This document shows positions 51,372 to 58,958 of a stretch of 64,000 nucleotides of DNA, piece by piece. Source of the DNA: Candidatus Nitrosopumilus sp. (GTDB taxonomy: Archaea > Thermoproteota > Nitrososphaeria > Nitrososphaerales > Nitrosopumilaceae). The DNA is taken from positions 1 through 64,000 of the forward strand of contig JAOTTS010000011.1 of the NCBI GenBank assembly GCA_029864335.1, in the 5' to 3' direction. The position numbers and the translations under genes were made by a program. The notes beneath the pieces were generated by a model, which was not told where the DNA came from, made no database searches, and saw nothing but the letters and a program-made list of their open reading frames with translations. Position 1 is the first letter of the stretch, and each line of letters opens with the position of its first letter.

Positions 51372-51730
51372 TTTTTAATCACCATAGATAGATAATTAGA
51401 TAGATTTGTCTGTATTATCTGAAAGTTTGGATAGTGACTCATGATTTGTTCTGCAAGCAGGGCCATAGAAAATTTCACACCATCAGTCTTTTCAGGATCA
51501 GTGTTAGGGTATAACCTAATGGTTGTTTTTGATTTTCGTGTTGAAATTTCTATCAAAAACTGCTGATGTTTTTCAGATCTTACAACTGCAGGTAACAGCG
51601 CAGTAAGTTTCTCCTTGTCCACAAAAATGTTAGTAACCTTAATCAAAATTGGGTCTCTTTGAAATATTTCTGCAAACTTTTCTGAGAAATCATCAAGATC
51701 AATTCTTTCACCAAACACAATATGAGGCAT
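51368..51730 (-). CDS. hypothetical protein coupled to SRPBCC gene (120 aa)
   Basis: Mixed alpha/beta protein with VFGERIDLDDFSEKFAEIFQ and FLIEISTRKSKTTIRLYP. No family recognised. Overlaps the SRPBCC gene by four bases. TATA-like GATATATATC near 51755, with a cluster box one period further upstream (51782). Confidence 0.7.
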   Translation of the reverse strand: MPHIVFGERIDLDDFSEKFAEIFQRDPILIKVTNIFVDKEKLTALLPAVVRSEKHQQFLIEISTRKSKTTIRLYPNTDPEKTDGVKFSMALLAEQIMSHYPNFQIIQTNLSNYLSMVIKN

Positions 51731-51781
51731 TATATACTATTTTAGCAGTTTTTGATATATATCTAAAAATTAAAAAAAGTC

Positions 51782-51862
51782 CTAGTGCTAAATTATAAGA
51801 ATTTTTTAATGATTTTACGCATACATTAGCACTAGTTAAGAAATTATTTTCATCTTATATAA
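51782..51862. promoter_or_regulatory. divergent promoter with two opposed cluster boxes
   Basis: CTAGTGCTAA (51782-51791) serves the leftward gene and TTAGCACTAG (51826-51835) the rightward genes. A TATA box TTATATAA (51855-51862) lies 20 bases after the latter, and the ATG at 51883 follows as expected for a leaderless mRNA. The boxes are perfect and inverted, 44 bp apart. Confidence 0.65.
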
Positions 51863-51882
51863 TTTTGAGCCATAGTCTAAGC

Positions 51883-52044
51883 ATGAGACAGCAAATAATT
51901 CAAAATAAGGAAGAAAAAGAATCATTACAAATAGTAAATCAAGAAATAAGAATTTGTATAATATGTGGTTATGAAAAAATTGAATCTTTCGAGTTTGGAA
52001 TGTCATGTGAGGAGTGCTGGGTATCATTTGGGAGAAAAAAATGA
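51883..52044 (+). CDS. small zinc-ribbon protein (53 aa) in front of TFB
   Basis: Charged N-terminus, then RICIICGYEKIE and FGMSCEECWVSFGRKK: two CxxC knuckles. The stop overlaps the ATG of the TFB gene (ATGA), so it is translated with it and might supply zinc-ribbon function to a TFB whose own ribbon is degenerate (inference). Confidence 0.7.
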   Translation: MRQQIIQNKEEKESLQIVNQEIRICIICGYEKIESFEFGMSCEECWVSFGRKK

Positions 52045-52949
52045 TAACGAAAATAGTCCATCAAAAAGGATGCAAGCTGAAAAGTATCATTACAGATGAA
52101 TACACAGGTGAAATTGCATGTAGTAATTGTGGAGTAGTTTCTTCTGAGAGAACTGTTAGTACTGCCTCTGAGACCATAGGTATGTCACCAGCGGAATATC
52201 AAACAAACAGTAGAGTGGGTGGAAAAATTTCTTTGAAAATGATAGATATGGGATTATCAACAATCATAGAATCAAAAAATAAAGATTCCACAGGAAAGTT
52301 ACTCTCTAGTGAAAATCGTAGAATGTTTTATCGCCTCAGAATGTGGGATAGAAACAGTAGATCCGTAAATTCGATAAAATCATTTCAAAAGGCATTTACA
52401 TTATTAGATGGGATTAGCCCAAAACTTGGGTTACCCGAATCAGTGGTGGAACATACAGCATACTTGTTTAGAAAAATAGCGGCAAAAAGAATTCTTGCTG
52501 GACGTTCGACAACAGATACGCTTTGTGCTACGGTATACATTGCATGTAGACTAACAAATACTCCAAGAACTCTTCAGGATATTGCAGACGCAGGTAACAT
52601 AAAGAAAAAAAATGTACAGAGAGTCTATAGATTTCTAGCAAAAGAATTGGATGTTAATCCCCAATCATACAATCCAATAGAATTTGTAACAAGGCTTGCA
52701 AAAGCAGTAAACATTTCTGAGAAAACAGAGAGACTAGCCTTTAAAATTCTCAGTATTGCTCAAAAAAGCAATATTTCAACAAGTAAAAATCCAATGGCCA
52801 TGGCAGCAGCTATACATTTAGCCGCAGTAATGAATAAAGAAAAAGCATCACAGTTGAAAATTTCCGAAGTTTCTGGAATTAGTGCAGTAACAATCAGAGA
52901 CAGAACAAAGGAGATTAAGAAAATTATTGGAGGTGAGATTAATGGGTAG
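52041..52949 (+). CDS. tfb: divergent transcription factor IIB (type 2)
   Basis: 302 residues from the ATG at 52041; a start at 52014 is possible but overlaps the upstream gene more. The zinc ribbon is incomplete: KGCKLKSIITDEYTGEIACSNCG has one Cys where CxxC is expected. The linker SPAEYQTNSRVGGKISLKM resembles the TFB at 44639. Cyclin folds AYLFRKIAAKRILAGRS and NPMAMAAAIHLAAVMN, ending GISAVTIRDRTKEIK. Member of the specialised pair within the box-bearing cluster, with a cluster box in its own promoter. Confidence 0.9.
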   Translation: MITKIVHQKGCKLKSIITDEYTGEIACSNCGVVSSERTVSTASETIGMSPAEYQTNSRVGGKISLKMIDMGLSTIIESKNKDSTGKLLSSENRRMFYRLRMWDRNSRSVNSIKSFQKAFTLLDGISPKLGLPESVVEHTAYLFRKIAAKRILAGRSTTDTLCATVYIACRLTNTPRTLQDIADAGNIKKKNVQRVYRFLAKELDVNPQSYNPIEFVTRLAKAVNISEKTERLAFKILSIAQKSNISTSKNPMAMAAAIHLAAVMNKEKASQLKISEVSGISAVTIRDRTKEIKKIIGGEING

Positions 52950-53127
52950 AACATGCAGAGGAATATGCACTATGCATAGAGCAGAGCCAGTTCCAAACAA
53001 AATCAGATATGAAATTGGACAGAAAAGATGCACATTTTGTGGAATATTTTTGTCAGTTGAGGACACTAGGTGCATTTGCTGCAAGGCAGTATTGAGAACA
53101 AAGCCGAGAAGCAAGAAAAAAGATTAG
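52942..53127 (+). CDS. Cys-rich small protein after TFB (61 aa)
   Basis: From the ATG at 52942 (overlapping the TFB stop): GRTCRGICTMHRAEPVPNKI, then KRCTFCGIFLSVEDTRCICC and a basic tail KPRSKKKD. Two CxxC-like pairs suggest one zinc site; the basic tail suggests nucleic-acid binding. It is the third gene of the operon from 51883. Related small proteins follow TFB genes in this lineage as far as I recall. Confidence 0.7.
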   Translation: MGRTCRGICTMHRAEPVPNKIRYEIGQKRCTFCGIFLSVEDTRCICCKAVLRTKPRSKKKD

Positions 53128-54338
53128 TTATTTTTTCCTGCGCTAACTAGAGATACAACATCTCTATCTCTTAGTTGGTAATCAACAGGCAATCTTAGGT
53201 TATATCGTAAATCTTTTCCATAGAGTAATCCCTTAGTTAGGTCAGTGTGAATTTCCTTGGCAAGATCACTTATTGTTGCACCTTCTTTTAACAATATCAA
53301 ATCGGGTAGAACTCGTCCCTTTTTATCAGTAAGATTTGTTTCATCAGCCACTGGATAAATAGAGTTCATTTTGAGTAGTTTGAATACTGCAACATTAATT
53401 GCAAATTGGACTCCAGTTCTCATATATTCTCCCATTATACCTTTTTTGATAAAATTGAGTGCATTGATTTGTTTCTCATTTAGATCCTCAGATTTGATGA
53501 TTTCAAATTGCTCAGAACCTGAGGAATATTTTATCAATCCTTTCTGCTCTGCACGTCTTAGACTAAATTCACTATCACCGCTAACTGGAATAACTATAGA
53601 ATCATTGTAACGCTCTCTGAGTCTTGCAAAATTTTTATCTGCTCCTTCGACATCAACTTTGTTTGCTACAATCAATGTAGGTTTAGAAATTTTTCTCAAA
53701 TGAGAAGCAAATTTCTTGCTATCTACCATATCAAAATTATCAAAGTCCCTTTCCTCCAATCCTGTTATCAAAAATGTTTCTTTAACATGATTCTTGTTTA
53801 CTCCAATTCCGCGATACAAATCAGTGATAGCATCAGAAATATCAGTTCCTGTTCGGATTAGTTTTGATACCTTCTCCCTATTTCCTTCCAAAATTTTATG
53901 ATACCACATGATCAATTCCTCTTCAATATCTGCAAAATCAGAGATTGGATCACCAATTCCAATTTCGGTGATTTTTCCAGTAGAATCAATTCCGCCAGAT
54001 GCATCTACAACATGAAGTAAAGCATCTGATTGAGCAGCGATTGACAAGAATTGATTTCCCAATCCTTTACCTTTCCAAGCATCTTTGATTAGTCCAGGTA
54101 AATCTATCAATTCTATTGGAATATAGCGCCACCCGTCAAGACATTTTGAATTGTTTGGGTTATCTTGAATTTTAAATTCTGGGTGAACACATAATGTAAT
54201 GGCATGTGCAATTCCAGACACAGGTGATTTGGTAGTAAAGGGATAAGATGAAATTTCTTCAGATGATAATGTTGCAGAATTAAAGAAGGTGGTTTTTCCA
54301 GTATTGGTTTTGCCAATTAAGCCAATTTTTATGGTCAG
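53124..54338 (-). CDS. YchF/Obg-related GTPase with TGS domain, non-AUG start
   Basis: The conserved P-loop LIGKTNTGKTTFFNSATL lies upstream of the first ATG (54221), so the gene must start earlier. The frame reaches a TAA just before AAC CTG ACC ATA AAA ATT, leaving CTG (54338) or ATA as the only plausible starts. Other GTPase motifs: ELIDLPGLIKDAWKGKGLGN (G3) and VANKVD (G4). The C-terminal TGS domain (LILLKEGATISDLAKEIHTD) ends RDRDVVSLVSAG. Archaeal YchF-like ATP/GTPases act with ribosomes. About 404 residues. Confidence 0.85.
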   Translation of the reverse strand: MTIKIGLIGKTNTGKTTFFNSATLSSEEISSYPFTTKSPVSGIAHAITLCVHPEFKIQDNPNNSKCLDGWRYIPIELIDLPGLIKDAWKGKGLGNQFLSIAAQSDALLHVVDASGGIDSTGKITEIGIGDPISDFADIEEELIMWYHKILEGNREKVSKLIRTGTDISDAITDLYRGIGVNKNHVKETFLITGLEERDFDNFDMVDSKKFASHLRKISKPTLIVANKVDVEGADKNFARLRERYNDSIVIPVSGDSEFSLRRAEQKGLIKYSSGSEQFEIIKSEDLNEKQINALNFIKKGIMGEYMRTGVQFAINVAVFKLLKMNSIYPVADETNLTDKKGRVLPDLILLKEGATISDLAKEIHTDLTKGLLYGKDLRYNLRLPVDYQLRDRDVVSLVSAGKNN

Positions 54339-54386
54339 GTTTTAGAGTAATATTCGATCAAATTTAGGTTTTTTTTTTGTTCCTGA

Positions 54387-54394
54387 CTTAAATA
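54387..54394 (+). promoter_or_regulatory. TATA box before the tRNA-like sequence
   Basis: CTTAAATA, located 20 bases upstream of the probable 5' end of the tRNA-like sequence. Confidence 0.35.
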
Positions 54395-54413
54395 GAGATT
54401 TTATAATCAAACT

Positions 54414-54497
54414 CAACGGCTTTGCCAAGGATGGTATGCCGATGGTTTGAAAAACCATTCCTTCCTCGGATTGTGGGTTCAAATCCCATATTGATGT
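54414..54497 (+). other. tRNA-like sequence (class II-like, probably a pseudo-tRNA)
   Basis: A perfect T-arm (GTGGG TTCAAAT CCCAT, 54473-54489), an anticodon-like hairpin with 5-bp stem and 7-base loop TTGAAAA (54442-54458), and a long variable region that can form a small stem. The D-arm and acceptor stem pair poorly (about five of seven, with two G-U). The loop would give anticodon GAA (Phe), which does not fit a long variable arm. Decayed or intron-disrupted tRNA is likely. Confidence 0.4.
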
Positions 54498-54720
54498 ACG
54501 AGTAGAATGATGTTTAACTTTTCTTGACAAAATGCGATCAACAGAATCACATAATCTCTTAGATTTGCATACTCTGTAATTATGCCATTTTGCACAACAC
54601 CAACAGACTCAGTTTGAGATTTCTAACTAATGCCATCTAGCCAGTATCAAATTTTGACCCAGATCGAACCAAATTTCAAGTAAAACGATTCAAATCCACA
54701 GAGACATGACTTTAATCTCC

Positions 54721-54841
54721 ATGAAAGGATTATGTCACAAATGCCACACTTCAGGAATTGAATTGGTACTAAGAAATTGATAGAAACGATATTGGAATAA
54801 CTACAATTCCTCTTTGTGACAAGTGCAAAGATAAGACGTAA
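54721..54841 (+). pseudogene. frameshifted mini zinc-ribbon gene
   Basis: ATG frame MKGLCHKCHTSGIELVLRN stops. In another frame it resumes IDRNDIGITTIPLCDKCKDKT and ends with TAA. Together the two CxxC knuckles make a normal zinc ribbon of about 40 residues; two bases appear lost near 54775. Confidence 0.5.
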
Positions 54842-54933
54842 TTGATAATTACTAAAGAGGGAAAGATTATTGTGAAATCGGCAATTTTGATAAAGAAGTG
54901 ATAAATATCAATGACGTTTGTATTACTAATTAG

Positions 54934-54995
54934 CCAAGGGAAACGAAAACCATCATCTTCAAATCATCCTCTCGGAATGATTTAACTTCCCTTGG
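54934..54995 (+). ncRNA. nested hairpin element (possible structured RNA)
   Basis: Outer stem CCAAGGGAA (54934-54942) with TTCCCTTGG (54987-54995), a perfect 9-bp inverted repeat. Inside, AAATCAT (54961-54967) pairs with ATGATTT (54977-54983). The element lies in gene-free DNA between 54842 and 55130. It could be a small RNA, a terminator or a protein-binding site; no family recognised. Confidence 0.4.
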
Positions 54996-55130
54996 TGCAT
55001 TTTAAAAGAAAATATTCATTCTTACCAGATGTGCCACATGTATGATATCAAAAACTCTTACTTTAATTATGAAAAATATTGATTTTGTATATTTAGTATA
55101 TAGGTGTGGTTTAATATCATTAATGTGTAT

Positions 55131-55229
55131 ATGACATACATGAAACAAGAAATAATACACAAAGAACAATCTGACGATTTTGGTCGGGAAGCAATCCTGT
55201 TAAGAATCAAAGAGACACTCCTAAACTAG
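55131..55229 (+). CDS. mini-ORF (32 aa) ending ETLLN
   Basis: ATG frame MTYMKQEIIHKEQSDDFGRE followed by AILLRIKETLLN, resembling the mini-ORF at 7413-7520. A TATA-like TAGTATATAG lies about 25-30 bases upstream, consistent with leaderless expression. Function unknown. Confidence 0.4.
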   Translation: MTYMKQEIIHKEQSDDFGREAILLRIKETLLN

Positions 55230-55247
55230 GATTTTTTTTATTCTACT

Positions 55248-55427
55248 TTACAATTTGTAAGCACAAATGGCTTGAAATATAGGTTTAGATTCTTTCTCTG
55301 TATATTTTCTACAAACTGTTGTGAAATATCTGCTCGTCTCCTTGGTTGGAATCATTTTGTATAATTGGTATCCTAATCTAGATATTCCAAGCATTCCTGC
55401 TATTGGACAGATAATTTGCCATAGCAT
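55248..55427 (-). CDS. small protein with hydrophobic N-terminus (59 aa)
   Basis: ATG frame MLWQIICPIAGMLGISRLGY, then a basic/amphipathic part ending FQAICAYKL. Possibly one membrane helix. No family recognised. Confidence 0.4.
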   Translation of the reverse strand: MLWQIICPIAGMLGISRLGYQLYKMIPTKETSRYFTTVCRKYTEKESKPIFQAICAYKL

Positions 55428-55451
55428 GACATAATTCTCAGTTGAGAATAT

Positions 55452-55823
55452 TTATCCCTGCCTGGAATTGGTAGATTTTTTATTTTTGATTTTTTCAAGT
55501 GTTTGTTCAAGTTCTTTTAATGCCCAATCAATATCAGACAAATCTTCTTCAGATAGAGTACTTTTCCACTTATCTAACACACTATTTACAATTTCAGAAG
55601 AATTGTAAAGAATATTCCAATATGGATGATACTCAGCTGAAGCATATGCAAGTTCAGTTACATCATTGAGACCATTTTTTGCTCTTGTCAGAGAATTGAT
55701 TTTCTCACCAAAGATTTTGATGATATTATTTTCAAGATCTTGTTCAATCTTTAAAGGAATGTTTTGATTTTCATATTTTTTTACCAAATCAAGTAAATCA
55801 TTGTAAAAATTTTCAAAGGTCAT
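55452..55823 (-). CDS. helical hypothetical protein (123 aa)
   Basis: From the ATG at 55823 (MTFENFYNDLLDLV), which overlaps the stop of the CoA-binding gene by one base (TAATG); the longer frame to 55859 is unlikely. All-helical, acidic, with EYHPYWNILYNSSEIVNSVL in the middle. No family recognised. Confidence 0.7.
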   Translation of the reverse strand: MTFENFYNDLLDLVKKYENQNIPLKIEQDLENNIIKIFGEKINSLTRAKNGLNDVTELAYASAEYHPYWNILYNSSEIVNSVLDKWKSTLSEEDLSDIDWALKELEQTLEKIKNKKSTNSRQG

Positions 55824-56236
55824 TACTTCATCAATCTCTGATGTTCTGCAAGCATGCATCTATTGAAAACAACATGGATCCCTTCTTTTCGAGCTAGTTC
55901 TTCTGCTTCAGAATTATGGATTCCTTCTTGAAGCCATATTACTTTGGGTTTTTTCTTGATTGCATCTTGTATTACAGATAAAACTTGATCTGATGGTCGA
56001 AAAATATCTACAATGTCAATTTCTGCTTCAATTTTTGAAACAAAGTCATAGCATTTTTTACCCAATATTTCATCAGAGGTAGGATTCACAGGCATAATGT
56101 CATATCCGTTCTCAGAAAGATATTTTGGTACATAGTGTGCTGCTTTGGAAGAATTTTTAGACATTCCAATAACTGTAACTTTTTTCATTGAAAGAAAATC
56201 ACGAATTTGTTCATCAGTGTATTTATCTTGTTCCAT
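55823..56236 (-). CDS. CoA-binding-domain protein (YccU type)
   Basis: 137 residues. Rossmann CoA-binding fold: KKVTVIGMSKNSSKAAHYVPKY, DIMPVNPTSDEILGKKCYDF, DIVDIFRPSDQV, VIWLQEGIHNSEA, NRCMLAEHQRL. Small stand-alone relatives of succinyl-CoA synthetase CoA-binding domains; role uncertain. Co-translated with the helical protein downstream. Confidence 0.85.
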   Translation of the reverse strand: MEQDKYTDEQIRDFLSMKKVTVIGMSKNSSKAAHYVPKYLSENGYDIMPVNPTSDEILGKKCYDFVSKIEAEIDIVDIFRPSDQVLSVIQDAIKKKPKVIWLQEGIHNSEAEELARKEGIHVVFNRCMLAEHQRLMK

Positions 56237-56321
56237 AAAAATAGAATACAGTTGCAGAATATAATTTTTGAAATTTTACTTAAAGCAAAGAATTTTTTAG
56301 GCATGAAAAAAGGAAAATAGT

Positions 56322-56840
56322 GTGGAAGAAGAGCCAAAAGACATCATAGTTTTGGGTGCAATTAAACACGGAATTAAAAAATTTGAAAAAATCCAAAAAA
56401 CTACCCAAATTGAAGGTGACGAATTGAATAAAATTTTAGAGCAATTAGAAAACAGAGGGTTAATCGAGGTTGTAGAGAGAAAAGGTTGGCTAGGAAAGAA
56501 AATAGAGATGAATGTTACCGAAAAAGGTTCTAAAGAAGTAGATGAATGTATCCACAGATTACAAACAAGATGGAATGAAATGTCTCAAATTTACAAAACA
56601 GGTGATAAAGAAAAAATGAAACAATGTATGGATGAGAACAAGTCATTTTTACCAACAATGATGTTCTTTGGAGTCATGGATATGATGATGTTTTCAATGA
56701 TGTTTAGCATGATGGGTATGGCAATGTCAGATTATGTTCCAGCAGAAAGTATGTCAGATGGAGGAGATGCAGGAATGGATGGTGGAAGTATGGACGGAGG
56801 TACGGATGATGGTGGATTTGATATTGATATTGGATTCTAG
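56322..56840 (+). CDS. winged-helix protein with Met-rich membrane segment and Gly/Asp tail
   Basis: 172 residues (GTG start). N-terminal winged helix (IVLGAIKHGIKKFEKIQKTT ... LENRGLIEVVERKGWLGKK), a linker, then a Met- and Phe-rich hydrophobic stretch (TMMFFGVMDMMMFSMMFSMM, about 120-140) and a tail with repeated DGG motifs (SDGGDAGMDGGSMDGG). A membrane-tethered DNA-binding protein is suggested; Met and Asp-Gly clusters could bind metal ions. Unusual composition; function unknown. Confidence 0.7.
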   Translation: MEEEPKDIIVLGAIKHGIKKFEKIQKTTQIEGDELNKILEQLENRGLIEVVERKGWLGKKIEMNVTEKGSKEVDECIHRLQTRWNEMSQIYKTGDKEKMKQCMDENKSFLPTMMFFGVMDMMMFSMMFSMMGMAMSDYVPAESMSDGGDAGMDGGSMDGGTDDGGFDIDIGF

Positions 56841-56876
56841 TTCACATTTTATACTCGGAATTAAAACAGAACTTAA

Positions 56877-57884
56877 TTGATTTACAATTCATTTGATAGT
56901 CCAGGATTAGTAAAGGTACTAACATTTTTGCAGACACACAATACCGAATATTTGTCAGGTCAAGATTTGAGTGATGTCCTAAGAATTAGCAGAGTGGCAA
57001 TATGGAAACAGATAAAAAAAATTCAAGAGTTAGGATACACTGTAGAATCAAAACAAAAGTTAGGATATAAGATTATATCAAATTCTGATGCTCTTTTACC
57101 TTGGGAGATTACATCAGGGTTAAAAACAAAAAAGATTGGCAAGAATGCATATTATTTTGATTCAATAGATTCCACTCAAAGCCAAGCAGTAAAGATGTCA
57201 GAAGACTCTGCAATTGATGGAACAATAATTGTTGCAGCAAAACAGACAGGAGGAAAAGGGAGACTAGGAAGAAAATGGGTTTCACCTAAAGGAGGTATTT
57301 GGTTTTCAATAATTTTACAACCAAAATTCGATATTTCAATTACAACCCTATTTCCAATTGCATCATCACTTGCATTATCTTATGCCATAGAAAAAACATT
57401 CAAGATCAAACCAGAATTAAAATGGCCAAATGATTTGACAATAAAGGGTAAAAAAGTTGCAGGAATGTTAGTCGATGTATCCCTAGAATCAAACAAGATC
57501 GAAAGTTTAGTTTTAGGGGTTGGGATAAATTTTGATGTAGATGTAAAACAGATTGAAAAAACGCTCAAAGATACACCCAATTTTTATGGAGTGACTTCGC
57601 TAAGTGAACAAACAAAGAAAGTGAAACCAAAAATATTAGTTCAGACATTTTTAGTAGAATTAGAAAAAATTTATGAATTACTGAATACAAAGCAAACAAA
57701 AAATATTATTTCAGAGTGGACAAAAAGATCATCTACAATTGGAAAGAAAGTAGAACTCAGCACAATAGAGAAAAAAATTAAAGGAGAGGCAATCAAAATT
57801 GATGATGATGGAGCATTGATTGTATCAGATAAAAATAAAACAAGCAAAATAATTGCAGGTGATATTATTCATCTATCAAAATAG
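56877..57884 (+). CDS. birA: biotin-protein ligase with HTH domain
   Basis: 335 residues. N-terminal HTH (LSGQDLSDVLRISRVAIWKQ), then the ligase domain with AAKQTGGKGRLGRKWVSPKG (biotinyl-AMP loop), GGIWFSIIL and LKWPNDLTIKGKKVAGMLVD, and a C-terminal SH3-like domain. It biotinylates acetyl/propionyl-CoA carboxylase of the carbon-fixation cycle and may repress transcription. TTG start at 56877. Confidence 0.94.
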   Translation: MIYNSFDSPGLVKVLTFLQTHNTEYLSGQDLSDVLRISRVAIWKQIKKIQELGYTVESKQKLGYKIISNSDALLPWEITSGLKTKKIGKNAYYFDSIDSTQSQAVKMSEDSAIDGTIIVAAKQTGGKGRLGRKWVSPKGGIWFSIILQPKFDISITTLFPIASSLALSYAIEKTFKIKPELKWPNDLTIKGKKVAGMLVDVSLESNKIESLVLGVGINFDVDVKQIEKTLKDTPNFYGVTSLSEQTKKVKPKILVQTFLVELEKIYELLNTKQTKNIISEWTKRSSTIGKKVELSTIEKKIKGEAIKIDDDGALIVSDKNKTSKIIAGDIIHLSK

Positions 57885-57886
57885 GA

Positions 57887-58222
57887 TTATTTTTTAGTGT
57901 TTTTTGATTTTGAGGGTTTCTTTTTTTTGGTAGTAATCATAGAGGATTGTGTTTTGAGAATTTCTTTGAGATCTTTTTGTATCTCAAAAACAGATGAAAG
58001 CATCGCCTCTAAAGCCTCAGAATACTGTTCATAGGTAGAAACTAATTCAGTTTTCTTTTCATTTGTTTTTAATAAGAATTCATTTGAACGCAACAAGTTT
58101 GCAGAAGTAATCATTTCTGGGATTTCAGATGGGGACTCACCCAATTGATTCAAATCATATTTGATTTCGTGTATTTTTTTTCGTAAATCATATATTATTT
58201 CTCCCACTCCAACTTTTTTCAA
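57887..58222 (-). CDS. coiled-coil hypothetical protein (111 aa)
   Basis: Heptad-rich helix (IIYDLRKKIHEIKYDLNQLG ... SVFEIQKDLKEILKTQSS) and a Lys/Ser basic tail ending SKSKNTKK. Convergent with birA, two bases apart. No family recognised; perhaps nucleoid- or cell-shape-related. Confidence 0.6.
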   Translation of the reverse strand: MKKVGVGEIIYDLRKKIHEIKYDLNQLGESPSEIPEMITSANLLRSNEFLLKTNEKKTELVSTYEQYSEALEAMLSSVFEIQKDLKEILKTQSSMITTKKKKPSKSKNTKK

Positions 58223-58387
58223 TACAAAAGACGTATCTATGAATAAATTAAAGATTTTCTAACAATAACAAATGCTCAGTTATGTAAAAACAGAGCATAC
58301 TTGGTATAAAATAAAAATAAATTATATCTAAAACGGCAAAATATCGAAAAAGATATAATATTAATCCTTCATTTTTTAGTCATAGTT

Positions 58388-58835
58388 TTGCTTAGTTCAT
58401 CAATTGTTACAGTGACTGGTTTTGCACAAACAGAGAAAGAAGCAGAAGTGATGTTTAATCAAGCAAAAGATCTATTTGCTAACGGAAATTATAACCAGGC
58501 AATCATAATTTATGACTATATTTTAGAGATTGCACCAAATAACATTTCAACTCTAAAGATGAAAGGGGCAGTATAGAGTAATTTGGAGGATCATACAAAT
58601 CCATTAAAACAATTTTTCAAAGTTTTGCAATATTTCCTAAATGATGCACTCGCATTGACTGGGATGGGAGTAGGATGTGGAAATCTTGGAGAACACCAAG
58701 AACCCATATCACATATTGAAAGAGCACATAATGAAAACCAAATTGCACAGTAGTTAATAATTATAAAGATTTTATCGAAAAAGTCATTTCAAAATATCCA
58801 TACACACCAACATATGCAAATTGTCTATTGAGTTA
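58388..58835 (+). pseudogene. secreted TPR protein, decayed
   Basis: The first 61 codons give a signal-like start (SSSIVTVTGFAQTE) and a TPR unit (AKDLFANGNYNQAIIIYDYI). In-frame TAG, then another TPR-like part LNDALALTGMGVGCGNLGEH to a second stop at 58752. A further frame then gives NYKDFIEKVISKYPYTPT. Multiple stops and a frame change show a dead gene. The 380 bases before the TFB at 58959 hold nothing else. Confidence 0.7.
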
Positions 58836-58958
58836 AATTCAAAAAAACACATTTATGTCCTAAATAATGAGAATAGGTATTAGCTTAACCTACACACAAT
58901 TAACCTGCAGAAATTAGGTAAAACGGATAATAAGGTAATTAGACAATTAATTCTCATT

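Noticed and set aside
54342-54530. 62-codon minus-strand ORF
   Set aside because: Covers the tRNA-like region in antisense; the peptide IWDLNPQ is typical of reading a T-arm backwards.
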